Part shown: positions 1-6,633 of the stretch, one piece after another | How the letters are laid out: each line of letters opens with the position of its first letter | Position numbering within the stretch: the first letter of the stretch is position 1 | Origin: Mariprofundaceae bacterium | GTDB taxonomy: Bacteria > Pseudomonadota > Zetaproteobacteria > Mariprofundales > Mariprofundaceae | Assembly: GCA_030950965.1 (NCBI GenBank) | Contig: JAUZQP010000132.1 | Span: 1-8,239 of the forward strand | Reading direction: 5' to 3' | Length of the DNA: 8,239 bases | The notes under the pieces: model-generated | Told to the model about the DNA's origin: nothing | What the model saw: the letters and a program-made list of their open reading frames with translations, nothing else | The model's database searches: none | Program-made: the position numbers and the translations under genes

Positions 1-2
1 CC

Positions 3-1019
3 TTATTGCTTCTTAAACAGCTCAGGCAGGCGATTCACTAGAGCAATCCCTTTGAGCCACATGCGGTGCGGTACGGCTGGTGTACCACCATAAACGCCGC
101 CTGCTTCCAAGTTGCCAATCACGCCGCTTTGCCCAGCAATTTTACAAAAATCGCCAACCGTCAAATGCCCTGCCACCCCTGCTTGACCACCCAATTGGCA
201 GCCTCGCCCAATCGTTGTTGAGCCAGCAACACCCACTTGGCTCACAATCACAGTTTTCGATCCAATCTCAGCATTATGACCAATTTGCACCAAGTTATCG
301 ATTTTTACATCCTCGTGAATCACCGTATCTTCCAAGGCTCCTCGGTCAATACAGGCATTGGCTCCGACTTCGACATCATCATGCAGGTAAACCGCACCCG
401 TTTGAGGGATTTTAACGTGACTGATTCCATTCCAAGCATAACCAAAGCCGTCCGAACCAATCACCGCACCCGCTTGAATGATGACCCGTTTACCTAGGTG
501 GCAACCATCGGCAATCACGACACGAGGATGAATCAAACAATTTTCTTCGATGATACAGTCATCACCCACCACCACACCTGTGCCAATGCGGCAGCCTTTG
601 GCAATACGCGAACCGCGACCAATGACAGCTTGCGGAGCAATATCCACACTATCAGCAATGTCAGCATCAGGGTGAATCACCGCAGAAGGATGGTGGTCGC
701 CTAGCCCTGTAGCTTGAGGGTGAAAGAATCGTTGCACCAGAGCAAAGGCAAGGTAGGGGTCGGCACACGCCAGCAATGTTGCGTCGCAACTGATCGTCCC
801 TGCTTGCCAAGCATCATACGTTGCTTGATCGACCAACACAGCCGCAGCTTGAGTGGATGATAAGGCAGCGCGATAACGCTTATTTGCTAGAAAGGAAAGA
901 TGCTCTTCCGTTGCCACAGCCAAGGTAGTAATACCTCGTATCTTGCGTTGATTATGTTCAACTGTACTGGGGCATTGAATCAGCTCCAATAACTGCCGCA
1001 GCGACACATCGTTGGTCAT
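3..1019 (-). CDS. lpxD: UDP-3-O-(3-hydroxyacyl)glucosamine N-acyltransferase LpxD
   Basis: LpxD transfers a 3-hydroxyacyl chain from acyl carrier protein to the 2-amino group of UDP-3-O-acylglucosamine, the third step of lipid A synthesis, in the cytoplasm as a homotrimer. The 338-residue product has the usual length. Residues about 1-105 match the N-terminal uridine-binding domain. From about 110 to 310 there are repeated hexapeptides of the left-handed beta-helix type (for example AVIG, VVIA, AEIG). The conserved GSDGFGYA block is at 188-195, IDRGALEDT at 224-232 and GHN at 247-249. His248 aligns with catalytic His239 of E. coli LpxD, and His285 with E. coli His276. The short C-terminal helix ends LFKKQ. 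The ATG start lies 3 nt after the skp stop with no strong Shine-Dalgarno, so translation is probably coupled to skp. The stop is 2 nt from the window edge; fabZ is the expected next gene but is not visible. Confidence 0.97.
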   Translation of the reverse strand: MTNDVSLRQLLELIQCPSTVEHNQRKIRGITTLAVATEEHLSFLANKRYRAALSSTQAAAVLVDQATYDAWQAGTISCDATLLACADPYLAFALVQRFFHPQATGLGDHHPSAVIHPDADIADSVDIAPQAVIGRGSRIAKGCRIGTGVVVGDDCIIEENCLIHPRVVIADGCHLGKRVIIQAGAVIGSDGFGYAWNGISHVKIPQTGAVYLHDDVEVGANACIDRGALEDTVIHEDVKIDNLVQIGHNAEIGSKTVIVSQVGVAGSTTIGRGCQLGGQAGVAGHLTVGDFCKIAGQSGVIGNLEAGGVYGGTPAVPHRMWLKGIALVNRLPELFKKQ

Positions 1020-1022
1020 CTG

Positions 1023-1550
1023 TTATTTGGTTTTATCCAAAATCTCAGTGATTTTAGACGTTACATCATACTTAGGATCAGAATAAAAGGCAGCCGATTT
1101 TTGCATCAAGTAATCATAATGGTTGTCTTTGCCATATTGTTTAACGATAGCATAAAAATTCATCAAAATAGCTTCATCCAGCGCATTCTTTTTGCTTAAT
1201 AGCTCTTCTTGTGCATCCTGCTGTTTACGCGTGAAGTCCTTACGCAGCTCTTTAAGTTCAGCTTGCTTCTTATTCAGGCGTTCTGGCGACATAGCCATAG
1301 ATTGCCCCATAATATCACTTTCAGCCTGATTGATCAGCTTACTTAATGAAGCGAGCTCCGCACCTTTCTGTTGCTTAAACTTCTGCAGGCGAGCAAAGCC
1401 ATTTTGATACCGCTTGGTATTTTCAATCGCGGCTTTAAGGTCAACAGAACCCATTTTCATTTCCGCAGCTTGCACCAATGATGCAGTCCATGCCGTAACA
1501 GTCATCGTACAGGCTAAAGCGCAAGCTGTTAACAAGGTTTTTTTCAACAT
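1023..1550 (-). CDS. skp: Periplasmic OmpH/Skp-family chaperone
   Basis: Skp is a trimeric periplasmic holdase that binds unfolded outer-membrane proteins after Sec export and delivers them to the BAM complex. The product is 175 residues (E. coli Skp precursor is 161). Residues 1-28 form a Sec signal peptide: the basic start MLKK, a hydrophobic stretch and a VQA/A type cleavage site. The mature part begins with a short strand segment (MKMGSVDLKAAI), followed by long charged Lys/Glu/Gln-rich helices from about 55 to 135, as expected for the coiled-coil tentacles. It ends with a return strand/helix containing DYLMQKSAAFY. I chose the ATG at 1550 because GGAG sits 5 nt upstream and the signal peptide then starts normally. 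An in-frame TTG at 1565 would add MNGDF ahead of it and overlap the ribosome binding site, so it is unlikely. Skp proteins are poorly conserved, so assignment rests on architecture plus position between bamA and lpxD. Confidence 0.93.
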   Translation of the reverse strand: MLKKTLLTACALACTMTVTAWTASLVQAAEMKMGSVDLKAAIENTKRYQNGFARLQKFKQQKGAELASLSKLINQAESDIMGQSMAMSPERLNKKQAELKELRKDFTRKQQDAQEELLSKKNALDEAILMNFYAIVKQYGKDNHYDYLMQKSAAFYSDPKYDVTSKITEILDKTK

Positions 1551-1555
1551 AAAGT

Positions 1556-1559
1556 CTCC
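1556..1559 (-). promoter_or_regulatory. Ribosome binding site of skp (decides the start)
   Basis: On the minus strand GGAG is followed by ACTTT and then the ATG at 1550. This 5-nt spacing is good for a Shine-Dalgarno sequence and excludes the upstream TTG at 1565, which would place the motif inside the reading frame. It is one of the clearest ribosome binding sites in the window, in line with skp being the only gene here whose start is not next to or overlapping an upstream gene. Confidence 0.75.
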
Positions 1560-1573
1560 ATTCAAAAACTGGC

Positions 1574-1604
1574 GTTATAGTACGAACAGTTTTTTGCATT
1601 TCAA
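1574..1604 (-). promoter_or_regulatory. Putative sigma-70-type promoter for skp-lpxD
   Basis: On the minus strand a TTGAAA hexamer (1604-1599, 5 of 6 matches to TTGACA) is followed by either TACTAT (1582-1577) at 16-nt spacing or TATAAC (1579-1574) at 19-nt spacing. Either would start transcription about 15-25 nt before the skp ATG, leaving a short leader with the GGAG site. I do not see a convincing sigma-E pattern (GGAACTT then TCTGA), although skp is a sigma-E target in E. coli. This is inferred from hexamer matches only. Confidence 0.4.
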
Positions 1605-1617
1605 GGTGTGCGTATCA

Positions 1618-1640
1618 CCCCGTGGTTCACACACCAGGGG
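1618..1640 (-). repeat. Bulged hairpin upstream of the skp promoter
   Basis: The minus strand can fold CCCCTGGT against ACCACGGGG, giving 8 base pairs with a single bulged C and a 6-nt loop (GTGTGA). The stem is G+C-rich at its base. It is not followed by a T-run (the next bases are TGATACGC), so it does not look like an ordinary intrinsic terminator. It lies between the longer palindrome at 1649-1677 and the proposed skp promoter. Confidence 0.5.
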
Positions 1641-1648
1641 AGACACAG

Positions 1649-1677
1649 ATCATACCCTGAATAATTCAGGGTATGAT
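1649..1677. repeat. Perfect 29-bp palindrome, 14-bp arms
   Basis: The left arm ATCATACCCTGAAT (1649-1662) is the exact reverse complement of the right arm (1664-1677), with one central base at 1663. As RNA it would form an 11-13 bp hairpin with a small A/U loop. Neither strand has a following T-run, so it is a poor intrinsic terminator. If the transposable element at 1689-1810 and one target copy are removed, the palindrome begins 4 nt after the bamA stop codon. That suggests it was originally the bamA 3' structure: an mRNA-end stabiliser, a Rho-associated end, or alternatively a symmetric DNA-binding site. Its role is unknown. Confidence 0.8.
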
Positions 1678-1680
1678 ATA

Positions 1681-1688
1681 ATTAAAAC
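1681..1688. repeat. Target site duplication, skp-side copy
   Basis: The 8 bases ATTAAAAC directly abut the outer end of the left terminal inverted repeat at 1689. They are identical to 1811-1818, which abuts the right end. An exact direct repeat touching both ends of an inverted-repeat element is the signature of transposition. Confidence 0.85.
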
Positions 1689-1810
1689 GTAGCCGTTCAC
1701 CTGCCCTCTTATTTTTTCATATGCAAGGCGAAAATGCACAGTTTACGCTCGGGTAAATGAGCTTTTTCAATGCTGCAGAGGGAAAACAGGTGGAATAGGT
1801 AAACGGCTAC
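1689..1810. mobile_element. MITE-like non-autonomous element, 122 bp
   Basis: The ends are terminal inverted repeats: GTAGCCGTTCACC (1689-1701) against GGTAAACGGCTAC (1798-1810), matching at 12 of 13 positions. A second internal set also pairs: CACCTG (1698-1703) with CAGGTG (1787-1792), and CCCTCT (1704-1709) with AGAGGG (1777-1782), separated by a 4-A bulge on the right. The whole element can therefore fold into a bulged stem of about 21 bp (9+6+6). The interior contains a small TTTAC/GTAAA hairpin (1742-1757). An exact 8-bp duplication, ATTAAAAC, flanks it. It is far too short to encode a transposase and must have been mobilised in trans. An 8-bp duplication is seen with several insertion-sequence families, so I do not assign one. 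It sits immediately after the bamA stop and would be transcribed into the bamA 3' region as a long stem-loop. Confidence 0.85.
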
Positions 1811-1818
1811 ATTAAAAC
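1811..1818. repeat. Target site duplication, bamA-side copy (contains bamA stop)
   Basis: This is the second exact copy of ATTAAAAC. On the minus strand it reads GTTTTAAT and contains the last base of the penultimate bamA codon, the final Phe codon TTT and the TAA stop. The insertion therefore preserved the bamA reading frame in full. Confidence 0.85.
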
Positions 1819-4127
1819 GATGAACCCAAACCAAACTCAAAGGTACGCGTGAAGTCGCCAGGCTGAATGCGCGTAGCCTTGCCCCAAGTCAAGGTGACAG
1901 GGCCAACGGGCGATGCCCATTCTAAGCCAAAACCATACGAAGCGCGTATTTTAGTGGTGGAGAATTTCTCAGCCACATTCAAATTCACGCCAGCTACTGT
2001 ACCTTGTGCCGTTCCCCACACCGTTCCCGCATCGGCGAATAAAGCGCCGCGAAAGCCTGATGATTCCATGTAAGGAATAGGAAAAAACAGATCAACGGAA
2101 GCCGTAGCTTGGCGGTCACCCCCCACGGGATCATTCGGTGCAGCAGGGTCACGCAGTGATATACCAAAGTAATCATAACCACGCAAACTACCCACGCCAC
2201 CTAAAGAGTAACGGCGATAAATCGGTGGGCGTTTGCCAGCATAACCCACGATAGCACGCCCCCCCAACTTCGTGCGTAAGGTAAAGGTATCATTCAGAGG
2301 AAAGTATGCGCCTAGAGAAAGGGATGATTCAACAAAACGATTCACTCCACCCACACCCGCAACGCCCAAATTCAAGCTGTGAATAAAGCCGCTCGTCGTG
2401 CCAACCACACGGTCTCGACTGTCCCAAGAGACACTTTGCGTCAACTCCCCCGTTGTCTGGGAGCCACTTTGAGAGCGTAATACTAAAGAGGCTGTGGTAG
2501 GGATATTGGTTAATTTCGCCTGCAAATAATCATAACCAATATTATAACGCGCATGCTCGGAGAGTGGAAAGCTAAAGCTAACACCGCCACCAATATTATC
2601 TTGCTTATACTGGGTGATAGCCTGCAATTGGGTCTGCGTTTTATTCACCCGCAATGTTGCACCAATATCACGATTGAGGAAATAAGGGTCGGTAATACTG
2701 GCATCAATATTCTGCGTCTTCGCCCCAGCATCAAGGGTTAAATTGGTATTATACCCTTTACCCAGGAAGTTTTTCTCTGACACCTTCAGCCGCAATAACA
2801 CCTTCTCAAGCTGTGAAAATCCCGCTCCGACAATTAAGGAGCCCGTACGATCCTCTTCGACCTTCACGCTCAAGTTCACTTTGTCATCCTTGTCCGTTGC
2901 TGGCATGGAAACACGCACATCTTTGAACAATTGCGAACGATTCAAACGCTCTTTACTCAAACGCATACCCGTTGCTGAAAAGCGTGAACTTTCATCCAAA
3001 CGCATTTCACGACGAATCACTTCATCATTGGTTTTTTGATTACCACTGATCTCAATACGCTGAATATAAACTTCACGCCCCTTGCGAATATCAAAGGTGA
3101 TCGCGACCTCTTTATTCTCTAAATCACGCTTAAATAACGGTGTAACCGTAGCAAAAGCAAAACCTTCATTGCCCACTGCCTCGGTCAGTTTTTGAATACT
3201 TTCTCGCAACAGTGACAGGGAATAGATTTCACCCGCATGCATCGTTAACTCTTTTTCCAAGGTCGCTTCGTCAGGTACAATATCACCATGAAAATCAATA
3301 GCATTCACCGTATATACAGGCCCTTCATGGAGATTGAATGTGAGCTGAAATGCCTCTTTACCAGGGGCGAGTGATAGCTGTGCTGAATCAACTTTAGCAT
3401 CCAGATAGCCGTGATCTTGGTAGTATTGGGTCAAGATCTGAATATCTTCACCAAAACGTTTATTGTCAACAACATCACGATCAGAGAACCAACTCATGAG
3501 ACTCGTCTCTCGGGTACGGATCTGCCCACGCAAATGATGATCGTCAAAGGCAGTGTTGCCGACAAAACGCACTTGTTGTACATGCGTTTTTTGCCCTTCG
3601 CTCAAATCTAAGGTGATGTCTATGCGACCATCATCCAACCACTTCTTTTTCACCTCAATACCCAGTTGGTAATAACCATCCTTCATATAGAGGCGACGAA
3701 TCGTATTCAAATCGACACGCAAAGCAGAGTCACTAAAAATAAGCCCTTTCTTCATTTTAAGGCGTCTTTTCAGATCTTTATCAGTCACCGCGTCATTGCC
3801 ATCAACCTTGAAGTGCGCCACCAAAGGATTTTCCACCAAATAAAGTTCCAGCTTGAGCTTGTCCCCCTGCACCGTGCCTTCTGCCCGAATATCCGAAAAA
3901 TAACCCGCTTTATACAGACGACGAATATCTTTACTCAGCGCCTTACGGCTAAACACCTTACCTGGGCGACTGTCCATTTCGGCCTGAATCGCACCATCTT
4001 CAATAAACTTATTACCGTGAAACAGTACATCTGAAATCGTATATGATGCGGCATTCGCAGGCATACTTCCCAACAGGACCAGCGCACACAACAGCCAGCC
4101 GCAGTAAGTGCGTAATTGATCTCTCAT
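1812..4127 (-). CDS. bamA: Outer membrane protein assembly factor BamA (Omp85/YaeT)
   Basis: BamA is the essential core of the BAM complex, folding and inserting beta-barrel proteins into the outer membrane. The 771-residue product starts with a Sec signal peptide (about 1-26, ending PANA/A). Five POTRA domains follow at roughly 28-100, 101-177, 182-268, 271-349 and 352-426; the last opens with the typical IEISGNQKTNDEVIRREM stretch. The C-terminal 16-strand barrel spans about 430-771. The loop-6 motif that is VRGF/Y in the family reads LRGY at 648-651. The protein ends in a beta-signal, FEFGLGSSF, with terminal Phe (E. coli BamA ends in Trp and has 810 residues). The ATG overlaps the rseP stop by 4 nt; an AAGG lies only just upstream, so coupling to rseP is likely. 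The stop codon lies inside the 8-bp target duplication of the adjacent transposable element. Confidence 0.98.
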   Translation of the reverse strand: MRDQLRTYCGWLLCALVLLGSMPANAASYTISDVLFHGNKFIEDGAIQAEMDSRPGKVFSRKALSKDIRRLYKAGYFSDIRAEGTVQGDKLKLELYLVENPLVAHFKVDGNDAVTDKDLKRRLKMKKGLIFSDSALRVDLNTIRRLYMKDGYYQLGIEVKKKWLDDGRIDITLDLSEGQKTHVQQVRFVGNTAFDDHHLRGQIRTRETSLMSWFSDRDVVDNKRFGEDIQILTQYYQDHGYLDAKVDSAQLSLAPGKEAFQLTFNLHEGPVYTVNAIDFHGDIVPDEATLEKELTMHAGEIYSLSLLRESIQKLTEAVGNEGFAFATVTPLFKRDLENKEVAITFDIRKGREVYIQRIEISGNQKTNDEVIRREMRLDESSRFSATGMRLSKERLNRSQLFKDVRVSMPATDKDDKVNLSVKVEEDRTGSLIVGAGFSQLEKVLLRLKVSEKNFLGKGYNTNLTLDAGAKTQNIDASITDPYFLNRDIGATLRVNKTQTQLQAITQYKQDNIGGGVSFSFPLSEHARYNIGYDYLQAKLTNIPTTASLVLRSQSGSQTTGELTQSVSWDSRDRVVGTTSGFIHSLNLGVAGVGGVNRFVESSLSLGAYFPLNDTFTLRTKLGGRAIVGYAGKRPPIYRRYSLGGVGSLRGYDYFGISLRDPAAPNDPVGGDRQATASVDLFFPIPYMESSGFRGALFADAGTVWGTAQGTVAGVNLNVAEKFSTTKIRASYGFGLEWASPVGPVTLTWGKATRIQPGDFTRTFEFGLGSSF

Positions 4128-5485
4128 CCTTGTAAAAACCTCGCTATATCATTATAAAAAGCAAAAATCATCAATGCTGCAATCAGCAGCACACCCACCA
4201 CTTGTGTTTTTTCCATCGTCTCGGGTGACAAGGGGCGACCACGCACGGCTTCTAACCCCAAATAGGTCAAATGACCACCATCCAGAATGGGCACGGGTAA
4301 TAAATTCAATACGCCAAGATTAACCGAAATCAGCGCTAAAAATAGCAAATACGGGATGAGACCATACGCCACCGTTTGCCCTGCCATTTGCGCAATCGCA
4401 ATCGGACCACCCAAGTTCGATGGCGAGATGGTATTAACCACCATTTTACCCAACACTTCCAAAGTCATCGCCGTCATATCCCAAGTGCGCGTAAAACCGT
4501 AACTCACACCCTCAAACAGACCCATGCGATAATGAACAGGGGCTTGAATACTGCGCGCATTGAGCACCACGCCCATGCGCCCCAGTCCTGTTTTACTATC
4601 AGCTTTCGGCGTAATCTGCACATTCATTTGCAAATCACCACGCAATACGCCCATCGTCACCGCTGTGCCAGCATGCTGTTGCACATAATGAATCAAACTA
4701 CGCACATCATCGACCACTTCATGATCAAGCCGCACCATTTCATCACCATTTTTTAAGCCACCACGGTCAGCAGGCGAGTCCTTCACCACCGAGGCAACAA
4801 ACACGCGTTGGCCAGAGCTAAAACCGACCAATGATTCACCAATATTGCTCAGCAAAGCATCTTGTTTGGGCAACGGCAATGCCATATGCACCTGCAAGTC
4901 GCGACCATCACGCGCCAAATCGATCTGCACCTCTTTGCCTACAGCAGGCTTCAAGGCTTCTTCTACATGTTGCCATGCATGAATCGGCTTGCCATTGACA
5001 CCCGTGATGACATCACCGATCTGCACACCCGCATGCTCAGCCAGTGAGTCCACATTGATATGACCCACCACAGGAGGAATCACCTGCTGACCACTCCAAC
5101 CAATCATGATGTACAGAAAAATCGCGAACAAGAAATTAAACAGCGGTCCCGCGACCGCAACCGCAGCCCGCTTCCATACCGGCTGCACATGAAAAGCGCG
5201 CGCTAAATCAGCAGCCTTCAAGGCTGTAGTGGCTTCTTCTTTTTGTTCTTCGGGATTTTCGCCGAGCATCTTGACATAGCCACCGAGCGGAATGGCGGCG
5301 AGAATATATTCCACTTCACCATCACGGCTGCGCCAAGAGAATAACGAAGGACCAAAGCCTACCGAAAATTTCTCCACCTTGATGCCCAACTTACGCGCAA
5401 CAATGAAGTGCCCATATTCATGAATGGCAATCAGTAGTGCAATAGCGACGATAAAAGCCACGGTATCCGTTAAAAATTCAATCAT
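4124..5485 (-). CDS. rseP: Site-2 zinc metalloprotease RseP
   Basis: RseP is an inner-membrane intramembrane protease that cuts the anti-sigma factor RseA after DegS cleavage to release sigma-E, and also clears remnant signal peptides. The 453-residue product (E. coli 450) has the zinc motif HEYGH at 22-26 in the first membrane helix. The third zinc ligand, Asp402, lies in LLPVPILDGGH at 395-405, at the same number as in E. coli. Membrane segments are visible at about 7-24, 107-130, 374-395 and 427-445. Two periplasmic PDZ domains lie at about 130-205 and 222-293, the second containing PADRGGLKNGDE. The MLGE loop (73-76) is present. The ATG overlaps the dxr stop by 4 nt (ATGA), with GAGGAG 11 nt upstream inside dxr. 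Substrate RseA is not in this window, so the sigma-E role is inferred from family and from the neighbours bamA and skp. Confidence 0.97.
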   Translation of the reverse strand: MIEFLTDTVAFIVAIALLIAIHEYGHFIVARKLGIKVEKFSVGFGPSLFSWRSRDGEVEYILAAIPLGGYVKMLGENPEEQKEEATTALKAADLARAFHVQPVWKRAAVAVAGPLFNFLFAIFLYIMIGWSGQQVIPPVVGHINVDSLAEHAGVQIGDVITGVNGKPIHAWQHVEEALKPAVGKEVQIDLARDGRDLQVHMALPLPKQDALLSNIGESLVGFSSGQRVFVASVVKDSPADRGGLKNGDEMVRLDHEVVDDVRSLIHYVQQHAGTAVTMGVLRGDLQMNVQITPKADSKTGLGRMGVVLNARSIQAPVHYRMGLFEGVSYGFTRTWDMTAMTLEVLGKMVVNTISPSNLGGPIAIAQMAGQTVAYGLIPYLLFLALISVNLGVLNLLPVPILDGGHLTYLGLEAVRGRPLSPETMEKTQVVGVLLIAALMIFAFYNDIARFLQG

Positions 5486-6633
5486 CGGCTAATAAGCTCC
5501 TCAGTGGTCAGGCGACTGTGCTGATCCAACTGCCAAATATCTTTCAACGTGGTTACAGGCGTACACGTCATGGCTGCCAAGGTTTGTTCCACCAAGGCAA
5601 CAATCGCCATAAAACCAATGCGCCGCTGACGGAAGGCTTCGTTTGCTACCTCATTGGCAGCATTCATGATTACCGCCAGACCATCGTCGCCACGCATCAC
5701 CTGCTGCACCAAAGCCATGGCAGGGAAGCGCGCCGTATCAATAGCGAAAAACTCCAACGGTTGCTGCTGTGCCAGCTCAAGCCAAGGAATACCAGATGAC
5801 AAGCGCGGCGTTGATTGTAGCGCGTAGGCAATCGGTGAACGCATATCAGGCATCGCCATCTGCGCTAACACGGAACCATCGTTATACTCCACCATCGCAT
5901 GAACGATACTTTGCGGATGAATAATGGCTTCCAGCGTTTCTGGTGCAGCATCAAACAACCAACGTGCCTCAATCAGCTCCAATGCTTTATTCATCATGGT
6001 GGCAGAATCAACACTGATTTTCGCCCCCATATCCCAATTCGGGTGAGCAATCGCCTCTTCAGGGGTCACATTCAACAATGATTCGGGACTGCGTTGGCGG
6101 AAGGGACCACCTGAAGCGGTAAGGATAATACGGCGCACGGAATCACGGTCGTGGCCCTGCAACGCCTGATGCACCGCTGCATGCTCGGAATCGACGGGAA
6201 CAATCGTTGCACCACATGCTTCGGCCGTACGCATAAACAAACGCCCCGCCGTCACCAAGCACTCTTTATTGGCTAAACAAACCGTTTTACCTGCTTGAAC
6301 CGCTGCTAAGGTAGCGGGTACGCCTGCCGCGCCAACCATCGCCGCCACCACCGTATCACTGCGTGGATCAGCAGCAGCTTCCGTTGCTGCATCCATACCG
6401 CTGGCAATGATAATATCCGTAACAGGGTGGCGTTGGCGCAAATCATCGGCAGCTTGTTCATCGGTTAAGACCACACAACGCGGATGAAGCTGCGCCATCA
6501 AGCGGGACATCTCTGCCACATTGCGATGCGCCACCAAGGTATCAACCGCAAAGTCATGCGGGTGTTGCATGATAACATCGGCTGTACTCAGTCCAATGGA
6601 ACCCGTTGCACCGAGTACGCATACATGCTTCAT
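5482..6633 (-). CDS. dxr: 1-deoxy-D-xylulose 5-phosphate reductoisomerase
   Basis: Dxr (IspC) converts 1-deoxy-D-xylulose 5-phosphate to 2-C-methyl-D-erythritol 4-phosphate with NADPH and a divalent metal, the committed step of the non-mevalonate isoprenoid pathway; it is the fosmidomycin target. From the ATG at 6633 the product is 383 residues, with the NADPH loop GATGSIG at 8-14. The metal ligands Asp148 and Glu150 sit in VDSEH and Glu219 in NKALELIEARWLF, aligning with E. coli Asp150, Glu152 and Glu231. Substrate residues are in TASGGPFR (172-179) and HPNWDMGAKISVDSATMMNK (197-216). I chose the ATG at 6633 over an in-frame GTG at 6648. It gives the family N-terminus MKHVCVLGATGSIG and recreates the ATGA overlap with cdsA that recurs at other junctions. 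Its product feeds the isoprenoid units used by UppS, encoded two genes upstream. Confidence 0.97.
   Translation of the reverse strand: MKHVCVLGATGSIGLSTADVIMQHPHDFAVDTLVAHRNVAEMSRLMAQLHPRCVVLTDEQAADDLRQRHPVTDIIIASGMDAATEAAADPRSDTVVAAMVGAAGVPATLAAVQAGKTVCLANKECLVTAGRLFMRTAEACGATIVPVDSEHAAVHQALQGHDRDSVRRIILTASGGPFRQRSPESLLNVTPEEAIAHPNWDMGAKISVDSATMMNKALELIEARWLFDAAPETLEAIIHPQSIVHAMVEYNDGSVLAQMAMPDMRSPIAYALQSTPRLSSGIPWLELAQQQPLEFFAIDTARFPAMALVQQVMRGDDGLAVIMNAANEVANEAFRQRRIGFMAIVALVEQTLAAMTCTPVTTLKDIWQLDQHSRLTTEELISR

Noticed and set aside
1649..1677. Bidirectional intrinsic terminator.
   Set aside because: The stem is perfect, but neither strand has a following T-run (CTGTGTCTCC on minus, ATATAATTAA on plus).
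1414..1692. Plus-strand open frame of 92 codons crossing the skp start, the two hairpins and the edge of the mobile element.
   Set aside because: It runs antisense through the skp signal peptide and palindromic repeats, has no recognisable domain, and no ribosome binding site stands out. It is a shadow frame.
1678..1700. Promoter created at the left end of the element, with a TATCAT-like -10 reading toward skp.
   Set aside because: The candidate -35 (GTGAAC) at 17-nt spacing matches at only about three positions, and the -10 would fall in the palindrome. Support is too weak.
1689..1810. ERIC or REP repeat.
   Set aside because: The length is close to ERIC, but the ends do not resemble the ERIC ends I know, and an exact 8-bp target duplication points to a transposon-derived element instead.
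3666..4034. Plus-strand frames antisense to bamA, rseP, dxr and cdsA, some over 100 codons long.
   Set aside because: They are opposite strongly recognised genes with full family motifs, show no domain features of their own, and are expected by chance at this base composition.
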